Part shown: piece by piece, positions 1 to 10,984 of the stretch | How the letters are laid out: each line of letters starts with the position of its first letter | Position numbering within the stretch: the stretch's first letter is position 1 | DNA from: Symsagittifera roscoffensis | Taxonomy: Eukaryota > Xenacoelomorpha > Acoela > Convolutidae | Length of the DNA: 64,000 nucleotides | NCBI RefSeq assembly: GCF_963678635.1 | Contig: NC_087063.1 | Span: 44,220,759-44,284,758 of the forward strand | Reading direction: 5' to 3' | Notes under the pieces: generated by a model | What the model was told of the DNA's origin: nothing | What the model saw: only the letters and a program-made list of their open reading frames with translations | The model's database searches: none | Position numbers and translations under genes: made by a program

Positions 1-154
1 TGAAAAATGATGGTGCTAAAACATTAGATGAATCTGCATGCTCTTAAAAACTTCCAATTGAATTATTTTAGTAAAACGGACGTAGGGATAAGGTTTTAAC
101 TAAAATAATGGGGGGTGTTGTTAGGTTAGGAATATGATACCTTAGTCTAAAAAG

Positions 155-171
155 TGGATTTTACTTTCAGA
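155..171 (+). promoter_or_regulatory. Splice-acceptor-like site upstream of ORF3, copy A
   Basis: A pyrimidine-rich run ending in CAG (AG at 169-170) is followed by ATTGATTTGATCA. Copies B and C have the same arrangement at the same place: a T-rich run, TAG, then ATCYTGATTGATCA. Conservation in three diverged copies suggests the downstream ORF3 is made from a spliced messenger, as envelope genes of retroviruses and errantiviruses are. The donor site was not identified. Confidence 0.5.
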
Positions 172-282
172 TTGATTTGATCAAACCAAAGTTGACGACT
201 AAGACACACTCATTGGAAAGAGAATAGAAAGTCTTGAACTAAGTTCACGATCAGAAACGTTCGGAAGAGAGTTCTCAAGTGC

Positions 283-354
283 TCACGTTGGTACGTGATT
301 CACGAGTTGGTACGGTAATTCACGAGTTGGTTCGGTAATTCACGAGTTGGTTGG
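283..354 (+). repeat. Short tandem repeat, 20-bp unit, upstream of ORF3 of copy A
   Basis: About three and a half copies of a 20-bp unit (CACGAGTTGGTWCGGTAATT) run head to tail, the first degenerate. They lie just before the ATG of ORF3. Copies B and C have no such array, so it is specific to this copy or subfamily. Confidence 0.85.
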
Positions 355-383
355 TGCGCGAGATAATCTAGAAGTTGTAAAAA

Positions 384-3300
384 ATGGCAGATCGATTTTG
401 GAAGTCCATGCCTGCGGCACTAAAGAGGCCGACGCTCGATGAGTTATAGAGGCGTTTGAGTGACCTGGACTACACCCAACTGGTTGAGAGGATGGCAGTG
501 ATGTTGAATGCCTTCCTGCAATTAGAGGAGCAAGGTGAGTGCAGGGAATCCGCGACCGAAGCTGTCTTGATGGTCGGCTACACCACGAAAGGTATATCCA
601 ATCAGGAACAGACAAGATGGCTATCCTCAAAGTGGATGGAGGGGTGAGAGGATTCGACTTGGCGAGGAATCCTGGTTTAGGCAACACCACTGAGTACGGC
701 GCGGGAGAATTCCCATTGCCGGTCAAACCGTCAGCAAGATCGGCTAGCCAGTACACGAGCAGGCCACTTTCTATGACGCGAGCCCAGCAAATGGAAGCGA
801 CGTATCCTGACCTCAGCAACTTGAAAAGGGAACTCTCGAACGGGCGCAGATGGAAAAGAACAAAGCGAATCTTGATCGGGATAGCGAGAAACTCGAGGGA
901 AATCAAGCGAATCTGGAGAGAGATCAGGCTATCCTTGAGAGGGATCAGGCGCGTCGTGAACTTGAGATGCTGAGAGCAGAACACCAGCAGGAGCAGAGGG
1001 TGCGAGAGAACCCTGCGAATTGCAAGCAGTTGAAGTCGGAACTGGAAAGGATCCAGAGGCGACAACGAATGCTCGACCAACAAAAGCAAAAGGAAACCAG
1101 GACGTCGGAACGAGCTGTTGCGAGCTCAGGGCCGGAGTCGCGTATGGAGGTGGATGAGGCTTCCAGATCGAAGGGGAATCTCAACTTGGACTGTGCGGCT
1201 CAAGAACATATAAACGAGGCGCTGGAAGTATGGATACCAACCGAACCAGCATCCTCCCTGCGCGGTTCAGAGACGACGCAACCAATACGCCCGTTGATGG
1301 ATGTAGCACTGCCGGGATACACCCCGAGCTCAACCACGAGCAGCAGTCAGGTGAGCGGGAGTTCGTCGCGTCTTAAGGAATTACACAAGAGGTTACAGCT
1401 GAGCAGTCGCGAAAGTCCAACTCGAGCGGAGGTACCCCCGACTTGGAGAGAGCAACCGGTCAGGAGCGTGGTGATCGCAAGCTACAAGAAGAGCACGGAG
1501 GGCAGATACCACCGGCACAATAGCATGGAATGGAACGCGGCGCAGCGGGCGAGATGGGATTGCTTCCATGATGCGTCCTGGGCTGAATATTACACACAGC
1601 CGCGAATACCTGAGGGTGCAGTTCATCTGATCGTAGGGGACAGCCTGATACGGGTGCTGACCCGAATCCAGTCGCACTGGCAGACTGGAGTCTTGAGTTT
1701 TTCCGGAGCCGCAACACCGCAGATGTTGGCATCACTCGAGATGGTAGGGATGGCGAAGATGTACACAGTGACCCTAATGATGGGGACCAAGGATGTGTCC
1801 AAAGGGGAATTAAGGAAAGTCACGACGTTACACGACAAAATGAGCTGCATCTTGGAGGAGTTAAGGATTCAGATGGATCCTGCCATACTCACAGTTTGCA
1901 CCATCCCTTACAACATGATGGCCGACCAACATGCGACGGAGATGAACGAAAAAGTGCTGGTCCTGAACGGGATAATCGAGCAGATACATCAAAGGAGCGT
2001 TCTCCCCATCAGGTTGTTGAACGTAGCCGACCAGATGGAGCAGTCTTTCCCAGAGGATGCGTCCTCAGATGGAATCCACTTTGACAGGCCTAGGGGCGTG
2101 GAGTGGTTGAATGATGTCTTCCAGAGGCATATAAATGAGTTGGAGGCAGATTTGCTTGAGACGGCCCGAGTCACATTCGGTCCACCCCCAAATCCCCCTT
2201 TCTTTGCCACAAGACCCTTGTGTAGTCGCCTGGGAGCGGGAGTAAACTCAAGAGACAGCTCGAGAAGCAGCCGGACCAGACTACCGGGTTCCACGACAAT
2301 GGAAGCTGAAGAAGCGGAGTCATCGACGACCCAGAGTTGAGTGGTATCCTCAGTGGTAGTGGTGGAGGATAAGAGAGTAGAGAAGACAGCGGAGGCAAGT
2401 AGGACGCGGTATTTGGAGAAGGTGATGGAGTTGGACCTAGAGGATCTGGAATGCAGACAAGAGTTGGCAGAAGTCCTGGGGCTCAAGCATGTGTCACAAG
2501 AGGACTGGAGTCGACACCAGTGCGTAGACTGGCTGAAGGCCCACGAAGCACATTTCTCAAGAGCAAGAATGATGAAGACGGCTGATCTGACTGGGATTCC
2601 CACGAAATCAGTCATGGGACCGATAAATAACAGACCTCTCAAGTTGCTGGGGAGTCCGGGACTCATAGTGGAGCCACCTAAACACAGAACAAGTATCGCC
2701 AGAATCAGATTGGCGACTCCTGCACAGTTGAGGGTGGTGGACAAGCTACTGGAGCCAAGGGAGATGGAATTGCCAGACGCCGCCAACGAGGGTGCGAAGT
2801 TGGCAGATGACCCAACATATGGGAAACCCTGCGGCAGTGCTCAATTAGCCAAGACACTGGCGGTGTATGACAGAGCAGATCCAGCGGCCGCGAGAGTGAT
2901 CATTGTGACGGGATCGGACTTCAAAGGAACATCTCCCAAGTTATTTTGGCCAGAAACTCTAGTATACTCGCTGCCGGGTGCAGAATTGAAGCAGATGTTG
3001 ACCTTGGTGGTGGCGATAAAGTCGGAAATGCCTTGCGAACCAGAGCTGCTGCTGTTCGCGGGAATGAATGATCACCTGCATGCGTCTGGGCTTCTAGAGC
3101 AGCTGAAGGGGGACAAGCCTACGCCAAAGAAGATATGGGAGGCCATACAGACGCTGTTTGCCGCAATGAATGAGGTGCAGGAAAACGTCAGTTTGCGATT
3201 TGGATCCAAAACGAAGGTGGTATTCACGACATCACCCGGATACGCAAGCATGCCCCCTGCTCTGCAGTTTGTGTATGCTATTTTGATTCTGATAGCTGAA

Positions 3301-5262
3301 GGGAGCGCATGGCGGATCCTGTTGGCAGCTCCCAACCGAGAGCTGGAACCTACGAACTTGAGATTACGAAAGTCAGAACTGGCGGCGGCGTGGGCGGACG
3401 TATCCCATGCCTTGAGGGGATTCTATGAGTTAGCAGATATACTCATTGTGCTGGACGAGGTCCTCTTACTCGAGATCTCGAACTTTGCCAGGCAGCTAAA
3501 ATTCATTCTGACAATAGGGGATGACCACCCGATAATAAGTCACCTTACAGCCAGCTTGTGGTTCCGATATATGGACGTGACCATCACGAGTTCCACGAGC
3601 AAATCAAAGGGACCAAGCAACGAAAGGAAGAACGTGGCTGCGATTGAGAAGCAACTGGAGTCGATGGTGTATCGACTAACGCAAGAGAGAGGTAGGTGGC
3701 CGTTTTTGACACCCAGACTCGAGAATGCTACTGACAAGACAAGGGAGAGTGCCCCACCTCTCGTGAAGCAGATTTGGGAATTTCTCGAGGAACAATTGGA
3801 GATAGCCGAGAGCAGGGAGGTGACGGTGGCCAGGTTTGTCACGGCAGCTAATAGGGTCACCATTGGAGAGTTCTGGCGGGAGCATGCAAAAGGTGAGCTG
3901 AGGACCAGGAGAGATCACGAGATACTGGAATTCTTGAGTCCTTGTTGGGAGAAGAGATACATGGCTGGAGTGTTTTGTGCAAAAGAGACCATTTTCCGGG
4001 CCTTCGTGCAAGAGCTCTTGAACATGCCCATAAGCCTCTTGTTAGCCCTGTACTTAGTTTACCCGAGATACCTGTTTAACATGGGACCAGCGTATTTGTT
4101 CAGCCGGGGTGTGGAGACACTTCGGATTGATGGATATCTGGCGCTGGTGCTCCTAACTCATGGCGAATTGGTGCCATTCCATCGGTTGATGAAATATGGA
4201 GAGTCCTTGTCGATGGGAAAAACCCACTCGAGCATAGACACTTATTCATACAAGTGCACGGCGGGGCTGAAGACGTTGCTGGTGGAATAACTACTGATGC
4301 AGAACCGACACATGACCGGTCAAGAGAAGAACCCGAAGACAAGAGAGGAATGGAGGGAGGCGAATGGTGGTATCCCTCTACTGACGGATCTATGCCTGGC
4401 GATGAGGTCAGACCCGGTGAGAATGATCAGGGGACTAGAGGAAGTTGTGACTTGTATCTACGGCCCAGCGATGACATACGCCTTTCCGGACCCTCTAGTG
4501 GCTGCATACCGCCATTCAGTAGTGCACGTGAGTTTAATAAGCGTGTTGGATGGGACGGCGCTGAACTGGTGTCAACAAGAGGTGCTCAGGGCGCGGATGA
4601 GTAACACAGTGCTCTTCGGGAAGGTGAAAGATCCCGAGTTGGTAGTATTCAATTTCCGGGGGCAACTGCAGTGCAGGATGGGGGGAAAACGTGAAGGCCC
4701 CATAGAGACGTATCCCAAGTTTTGGAACCTGAATCCCCTGACGGCGAACGGACAAGATATCTTGAGAATCCGCGCGTGGAAAAAGAGATTTGATTTGGTA
4801 AAAAAAGGAGCTGGAGGCAATACTGGAGAAGGAAGTCTTACCCGCGACCATTCCTGAGTTCCCAACAGTCAGGAGAATGGCCCTGGGGATGAACAGCCCC
4901 CTGGTAGTGCCAACCCTATTCGCGAAAGCTACGGTGGAGAAACAGCAAAAGGATTTCACCGATGGTTGGGATCCCTTGTTCATTGGATATACGGCGGCGG
5001 TCTATTTCCACACCTGCGATATCAAGATAAACTCATGGACGACTCAAGCCAAGAAAATGAGAACAGGGAATTGAAAACGAAAGGTTTACCGAATCAGGCA
5101 GCGAGGTTGCAAGAGCAGAGGGAGTGGATGCAATCATACGAACAATTGAGAGCATGGGAAGAAATTGTGATGAGTTCTGATGATGAGGAGGCGCTACTAA
5201 GACAGATCACGGTGTCAAATTCATCAGGTCCTAGCACTTCGAAGGGTGAATTTGGGATGTAG
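384..5262 (+). pseudogene. ORF3 of copy A: coiled coil plus two SGNH-type domains (short version)
   Basis: This is the envelope-position reading frame of copy A. The first ~100 residues match the start of ORF3 in B and C. A charged coiled coil follows (about 840-1110), then an SGNH hydrolase domain (about 1620-2140) with a GDSL block I and a DGIHF block V. A second SGNH-like domain (about 2890-3570) has a G-x-N-D block. Next is the family's unrecognised helical domain (about 4080-4780). The protein would be secreted or packaged only if a signal exists; I see no clear signal peptide or membrane anchor. The frame stops about 120 bp before the GTCCGGGGAGTA tract and lacks the ~1,300-residue C-terminal extension of B and C. 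It is broken in about four or five places. Confidence 0.7.
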
Positions 5263-5381
5263 ATAAACATAAGTCTGCTGCAATCTTCTGTAAATGACCA
5301 CTGGCACTATATCTTGAGCAACACTCGGTATTCTGGGGACTCACTGGCAGGCGGCAACACGCGATGAGGTCATCGATCTCG

Positions 5382-5394
5382 TGTCCGGGGAGTA
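5382..5394 (+). promoter_or_regulatory. Candidate polypurine-tract region before the 3' LTR, copy A
   Basis: TGTCCGGGGAGTA directly precedes the LTR start TGTGCC. The same string precedes the 3' LTRs of B and C, which is where the plus-strand primer (polypurine tract) of an LTR element must lie. The pure purine run is short (GGGGAG), so the C-rich flank may be part of the signal. Confidence 0.65.
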
Positions 5395-6289
5395 TGTGCC
5401 AGTCGGTCATATTTGGAAGTTTGACCTTGAGGAACACGAAACACGCAATTTTGGTAGGAAATTTAATTTTTCAAAATTTCGAATGGAGCCTGTCATGCTC
5501 AATTTCCTCGCGACAACTGAAAATATCAGAAAAATAAGATCAGAACATCTGATTTACAATCGCGAGAAAGTACCGAAAAAAGCAGCGGGAAATTGCTATT
5601 CGCAATTTCCAGATACGAAATAAACGCGAGTAGAGCCGTCTTATCCTGAAATAGGAAAAGAAACGATTGCGAAAGAAGATCACGATTATTCGAGCTGAAC
5701 TGGAGTGAACCCTCAGTGGAAAGGTGGACAGCTGGGGTATCCCAATGGTTCAGACCAAATCTTAATTACTAGAGTCAAAACTTGTTTTCCTTATTAAAAC
5801 TAATTAGTATTATACTTCTCAAGTTATCAAACTTAATTCTCGAATTGCTCATTAATTTAGTTACCTCTAATTCCTAAAATGTGCCGACATGTGAATTCTC
5901 AATTTAGTTCTCTTGAGTGTGTTTTATGATTGTTATGATGAGATAAGGCGAGTTTTAGGTTGATCCATCTGAAACGGATCAAAGTTTCACTGTCTAAAAA
6001 AAAGTGAGTGTGCGGATTGTTCTGAGCCTGTTTTTAATGGCGTTCGTGTATTTTGGGTATTTTGAGACCTAAGTATAGGGACGTTCTTATTTTCTAGAGT
6101 GGGGGGTATTTTGGTAGTGGCTTTTAAGCTGTAACGGGTTTTTAGTCTCATGTCGCAAGCAAACCGAATTGGCTCCGACCATTTTGAGGTAGAAAAACAC
6201 GAGAGATAGTGTCCCTGACTCTTGAGCCAATGGTTATAGGGCCTATTCTTCTTAAGCCTCATATGTGACCGAAGTAGGCGACTGTTACA
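5395..6289 (+). repeat. 3' LTR of copy A (895 bp)
   Basis: It starts TGTGCCAG and ends CTGTTACA. Weak but clear similarity to the LTRs of B and C runs through its second half: a WTSATCCATCT block, then GAGCC..GTTTTTAATG, then the GTTACA end. The length matches B (894) and C (879). The 5' LTR partner is outside the window, so age cannot be estimated. Confidence 0.8.
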
Positions 6290-6950
6290 ATTATCCAGAA
6301 CAGCATTCATTTTCAACTCAAATTTAATTTCAAAAAGCTCGATTTTAGCTTCGAGATTTCTTTTTCCAGCATGGCACTTAGGTTGGCTGAAGTTTTCTTG
6401 CTGTCAATCAACTTCGCCTCTATATCATTTAATTTCTTTCCAATTTCTGGGGGTAATCTTAAGGTTTCACTTCCTTCTTTGAGACATCTCTTGCCATCGT
6501 CAACACAGTTTTTGCACAACTATATTAGTAGTTTCAATTTCACATCCGAGTAGTTTCGATTTCACATCGATGACAGGGATTGATGTCTTTTTTTTGGATC
6601 TTTAAGAATATTCTTTGTTCCAGCTCGTTGGCAGGATACAATTCCTGCAATTCGTGGACGAAGTTTCAATAGGGTGTTGATATGTTCAGGGATACTACAA
6701 GGTTTGTTGTTGTTGCTACGATTGGGAGAAATAGATTTATTTATGGTGTCGTGCCAAAGAACTATTTTACGAACTCTTCGAAGCGTTCCTTGCTCCAACA
6801 GTTTTTGTAGGATCTTCAACTTGTTCTTCGCTTTTTCGTTGAGGCTTAATCCTGAGATTGTGTAGCTTCTACCGAAAAACTGCTTTCGCTCCTGGTACGG
6901 AATAAGCTTGATGGTGTTGTTCAGTGAACTCGGGCCAATGAGACACATTC
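6290..6950 (-). mobile_element. LINE-like ORF1 fragments (PHD-finger tail, coiled coil, WHD-containing segment)
   Basis: Two minus-strand pieces are visible. One (6519-6313) begins CKNCVDDGKRCL, like the last Cys pair of a PHD finger, and runs into a Lys/Glu-rich coiled coil. The other (6948-6562) has a conserved-looking VLWHDTINKSI...RSNNNKPCSIPE segment that I associate with ORF1 proteins of animal non-LTR elements, from memory only. Frames are interrupted and the order is unusual, so these are probably remnants of one or two old copies cut by the insertion of element A. Not full length. Confidence 0.4.
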
Positions 6951-7021
6951 AGTGCCGGTCTCTGAAATCCCTTAATTTTAAGGGCTATCCAATCCAGTTA
7001 CCCGGTCTTTCAATCAATTCA

Positions 7022-7310
7022 CTATTTAATAAGTTTATTTAATAAGTTTAACCTTCTGATTACTTTGCTCTGTTTGGGTTCGGCAGAAAGCGGTGGGGAC
7101 TCGGGATCACCTTGTTGTGTTCCGTCCTCCGACATAATGATGGAGTATCCGTTAAAAAGGTTCGGTTTACTGTAGGTGCAATGAGTATATTTGTACAACT
7201 CCAAGCGATTCGAAATTTCAACTCCGGGCGACTTCGGTTGTCTTCACGCCCTATCGAATTTGGAGTGTGGTCTGTAATTAGACAACCGCGTATTCATTCT
7301 CGTCACTAAG
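7022..7310 (-). mobile_element. LINE reverse-transcriptase fragment (CR1/Jockey-like)
   Basis: The minus-strand translation carries GTQQGDPESPPL (7123 downwards), the classic non-LTR reverse-transcriptase motif before the catalytic YxDD box. It is preceded by a hydrophobic YSIIMSED stretch, as in CR1- and Jockey-type enzymes. Only a fragment remains: frames are lost upstream and no catalytic box follows. It ends at the AAGAC direct repeat where element D inserted. Confidence 0.55.
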
Positions 7311-7315
7311 AAGAC
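7311..7315. repeat. Target-site duplication of element D, left copy (AAGAC)
   Basis: AAGAC here and at 58198-58202 flank the outer ends of the two 83-bp terminal repeats of element D. They show that the ~50 kb between them was added to a single host site. Confidence 0.7.
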
Positions 7316-7398
7316 TGTTGGAGGAAACGCCGCTTCTTTATAAAGCTTTTATTCAACAATATCTGAAATCAACATTAACATATAACAAATATATAACC
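7316..7398 (-). repeat. 3' LTR of element D (83 bp)
   Basis: It matches 58115-58197 at 82 of 83 positions by my reading. It begins TGTTGGAGG on the + strand and lies between the AAGAC direct repeat and the purine-rich tract after the integrase frame. An LTR this short is unusual, but both inner and outer boundaries are supported by the context. Confidence 0.7.
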
Positions 7399-8086
7399 TT
7401 CATCCCCGCCAAAAGAAAATTCATTCATAACTCCATACAATTTCATCATCTTCGCGTTTTCCATTTATCTCTGAGCTCCCAACTGTGGAGCCATAAAATT
7501 GAGTTTGTTTGCTATTCCGACAACTTGTTCTTCGGCCAACTTGCTCGCTTGGTACTCGCACATCGCTTTTTTGACTGTTGATTGTTTCATCGAATTCCCC
7601 GGTCGTTCCCGTGGGTTCAGACGTGTTTGTATCAGATACTTCATTTGGAGGGTTCGGCTCATTAATATCCATTTGTTCACCATCTACTTCCACCGGTTGA
7701 TCTAAAGGTTCGGAGACTTGAGAACCAATAGCAGGCATACGTGACTCATCTTGTACCGGAGGAACACCCACTCCAGGGGCCAACGAAGAAGTAGATACTG
7801 TATCAGTCCTTCCGTAAGGAAATCGTACTCTGGCATAAAAAGGGTTAATTACCTGTTCAATGCTAACTGGAGTCACTAATGGATCGTCCTTGTTGCGGAC
7901 AAACTTTTTCAAATAAGCATCGCGGCCTGATGATAACCAAGACAGAAATGAGAAACCAGCACTGCCACGCCTGTCAAAGCGAAATAAACGTGAATGAGGT
8001 GTTTCGGTGGTAGCTGAACATACTAACGTTCGGATGGATGCTAGGGCTTGAGGAAGGACATCTTCCCATTTTTCAAGTCGAGCACT
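7316..8086 (-). mobile_element. Compact Ty3/Gypsy element D, 3' end (integrase C-terminus and LTR)
   Basis: A minus-strand frame encodes the end of a Gypsy pol: the WEDVLPQALASIRTLVCSAT segment of the integrase core end, a K-x-F-V-R-N-K-DDPLV stretch, an ARVRFPYGRTDTVSTSSLAP chromodomain-like tail and an acidic tail. The frame ends about 20 bp before a purine-rich run (GGCGGGGATGAAGG on the minus strand) and the 3' LTR. The other end of D is at 57930-58197. Only the ends of D are present, and giant copy B lies between them. A fossil. Confidence 0.75.
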
Positions 8087-8894
8087 CCGCGCCGAGCGGA
8101 TGCTCACATTAACACCCTTAATAGGCCTAAACCGCCGGGGCGGAAGGGTAGTTCGGAACGCGGAAGCCTTCCGGATTATCGTGAATAGCTTTTTAACCTA
8201 GTTAAGACCGAAAATTCACGAACCAGGAAGGGTGGGGGGATTCGCGGTCCCGTCGTTCCCTGAGAGGTTTGTGACCAAAAACACTTAAAGATATATATAA
8301 AACCAAACAAAAAGTAGTATAGTACCCAAGAAAAACAAAAAACATAAAAAATAACCGAAAAAATCAAAAACAGTAAAAAGTAAAAAATCAGTAGAAATCA
8401 TCCCCCAAGACAAGAAGTGATCCGACCCTCCCGTTTGTTGTTGATAGATATATTGTTGTTACAGGCATTTATATCAGTCAGGATTGTTACGATCAATTTT
8501 GTAGCCCGTTTGTGAGGCTTGTACTGTAGGGTTATTTGAGCATTTAAGCACGTTAATGATAAATTGCGCTCAATCCGGAAGGATCAGCTGACTTGCGCTC
8601 AATTCGGAAGGGTCTTGGGAGAAGACTGATCCGGCAAGCAGTACAAGGAGCAACAAAAAGGGGCTCAAGGACAACAACAATCGACTGTTGGGTATCGTTA
8701 ACAAGTTTTGTATCCCTTTTGGTACAAAAAGTAAGATAGTAATCTGTGGGGGGCTCGACAGTGCTGCACTGTAGTGACCCTTCACCGAACTGCGAATATC
8801 CGAGTTAAGCACCTTAATTCGGATATTAAACAAATCCGGAGGAGTATAGTATTACTAATATTATTACTTATATAGCCTATATTAATACTCTTAT

Positions 8895-9005
8895 ACCGTT
8901 TTTCAGTGAAAAACACAGAAAGCAGTAACGTTCTGTAATACCTCTTCACTGCGTTTTTCAGTGAAAAACTATACCGTTTTTCAGTGAAAAACACAGAAAG
9001 CAGAC
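8895..9005. repeat. Repeated palindromic unit in the leader of copy B
   Basis: Three copies of GTTTTTCAGTGAAAAAC, each able to form a 7-bp stem with an AGT loop, occur in ~110 bp. Two of them continue as CACAGAAAGCAG. The third lies between those two and has a different right flank. Confidence 0.75.
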
Positions 9006-10424
9006 CGGTTTTTAGGGTCAAAATAGCGATATTTTGATCCCCCCACAAGTCGCGATTTTTGAGATGTCGATATTTATTGAAACGGAAAAAAGCGCTAAAT
9101 AAGTGTGTTACATCGTAACTGCACTACCATAATAGATAGAACCGGTTAAGTTTAGTTCGAAAGTGGTTGGAACTATTTTGGAACCAAAAACCGAATTTTC
9201 GTGATTTTGAGAAAAGGAAACACTATAAATTCAGAAAAATCTTTGAGTTAGAACAGTGAAAATAGTTGTTCGGACAACGTCCACTAGTGAATCTACAAGT
9301 TTTAAAACCCGCTTCCCGAAAGCCTTCCGGGTTGCAGAGAAATCGAACCTAACGTGTTTGATTTGGTGGATTCATCAATCCGGAGGGGTACAGGTAGCAT
9401 AGTTTTTCGCAAATTTTTTCAACTAAAGCGTTTTAGATCGGTTCTTTTGCATTGAACTAGAAGAGTATAGGCCTTCTGAGCTCGGATCAATAGCTTTTAG
9501 GTCGAAAGGAACAGAATTGCGGAAAAAGTTAGGCGGAACCTATAAGAGAGAAATTTCTTGACTTTAGAAAAAAGACGTTTTGGTTAATAACTTTGGAACT
9601 ACTGGACATATCCAGTTGATCTTGGTACCAATAGAACAGAAATTAGCTGAGCTTACTGATAGTGACAAAAGTTTTTCGGAAAAGTAAGCGTGAAAATTTT
9701 TTGAGATTGTTTTTAGCAAATTCACCAATTTGGGAGGGTAGACCCTTCACGTTTTATAAATTTCTTTTAGAAAAGCCCTTACACCCCTACCAAAAGTTAA
9801 TAGCGGTTGAATAAAGTAACTTTAGGCTGTTCTAGACGAAAAGGGAAGGCTAAAGGCACAGGAAAACCTTAATCGAACCGAAGTTAGGCTAGCGATAAGA
9901 CCCTTCACCGTTAGCGTGAATTGTCAAATAAGAGGCTTAAATTCAATCTGGAAGGGTCTAGGAAAGCAGTACATACCCTTCCTAGTTAATTGAAAAAGCA
10001 AAATTGCATCGGAGAACGTATCCGGAGGGGTATAGGTTGAAAGAAGGAAATCTCCGAAAAGTTACTAACACAGACAAGAGGGTTCCCAATCCGGAGGGGT
10101 CATATATATTTACTAATTCGGAGGGGTCCCAATCCGGAGGGGTCTAAATTTTGCTAGTACGGAAGGGTCCTATTTTTGCCAATCCGGAGGGGTATTTTTT
10201 TATTAAAAGACTTAGGTAAACAGAAGAAAGACTACAGTGAGATGTATTAGGTTATTAGCAGACAGGCTAGGAATCAGTGACTGCACTGGTAATTTGCCTT
10301 TCAATAAAAACAAGACCACAAACAAAACAGGTCCGAACTCGGATATTCGCGACACTAAGTCTAAACTAAAAAGAGCGTAATTCATTGGTGTGGATTGAAA
10401 CCCGATACGTTTTTGTGAAAAGTG

Positions 10425-10531
10425 ACTGCCCTGAGGGTTGTAGTAGGTCTAGCTCGGGCAGTCCAAAGGCAGATAGGTAACACAGTACTCGGTGGGTGCA
10501 ATAGACGCCCACTTGAGAAAATTACTGCCTT
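10425..10531 (+). promoter_or_regulatory. Conserved two-hairpin RNA element, copy B
   Basis: Hairpin 1 pairs ACTGCCC (10425-10431) with GGGCAGT (10456-10462). Hairpin 2 has an outer stem AAGGCAG (10466-10472)/CTGCCTT (10525-10531) and an inner stem GTGGGTG (10492-10498)/CGCCCAC (10506-10512), separated by an internal loop. The same fold occurs twice in copy C with different but complementary stem sequences. It lies about 450 bp before the gag start. Confidence 0.7.
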
Positions 10532-10984
10532 GAAAGTTTTGTCTGTTTATTGCAACACCAAGCAGGGAAAGCTTTTTCCTTAACAGTTAAAAAAAACAAG
10601 TTCGACTATTGTACTGCGACCGACTAAAAGTACAATACACATACGTTTTTTTATATAGACGTATTCATATTCTGTCATTATTTATTTTTTTGTTTTTGGT
10701 TTTAAATCAATATAAACTGTGCTTGATTGGGTAGTGAGTACACTATCTTTTAAATTGACTGATAACATCATATTGTGCTAGTTCTCAAATCTTACGACCG
10801 ATAATCGGTTAGTGTGAATAAATTATATACAAACTGTACTCTGATAACATACAGGGATTCGTGGGCACTATTTTATAGAATCTTGTGAAATTTATTGTGT
10901 TGTGTCATTATTATTGGTAGTCAAACTATAACGTCACAAGCAATCGAATTAAGTGTATAGGCATTAGGGAGTTACAAATTGAGA

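Larger units (their letters stand above)
1..6289 (+). mobile_element. Giant Ty3/Gypsy-type LTR element, copy A (3' part only)
   Basis: The window opens inside a giant LTR element of the same family as copies B and C. Visible parts in order are a non-coding stretch with a splice-acceptor-like site, ORF3 with its two SGNH-type domains, a GTCCGGGGAGTA tract, and an 895-bp 3' LTR that begins TGTGCC and ends GTTACA. Everything 5' of ORF3 lies outside the window. Its ORF3 is much shorter than in B and C, and its LTR is only weakly similar to theirs, so it is a separate subfamily. It is a fossil with roughly four or five breaks in ORF3. Its right end abuts minus-strand LINE-like sequence, which it probably interrupted. 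Confidence 0.8.
8087..10984 (+). promoter_or_regulatory. Leader (5' untranslated region) of copy B
   Basis: About 2.9 kb without a credible protein. It is aligned to the leader of C by shared blocks such as TAGCTTTTTAAC-TAGTTAA and CCAAAAACA-TTAA. It carries more than fifteen copies of a CGGAGGGGT or CGGAAGGGT-type motif and its complement ACCCTTCCG (for example near 8141, 8600, 8776, 9378, 9947, 10020, 10117 and 10178). Three short palindromic GTTTTTCAGTGAAAAAC units lie at 8895-9005. A two-hairpin RNA fold lies at 10425-10531. The region probably carries packaging, dimerisation or translation signals, which is inference. Confidence 0.6.

Noticed and set aside
5395-6289. This LTR as the missing 5' LTR of copy B.
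   Set aside because: It is preceded by ORF3 and the polypurine-tract region and followed by LINE sequence with no primer-binding site. It is also only weakly similar to the 3' LTR of B.
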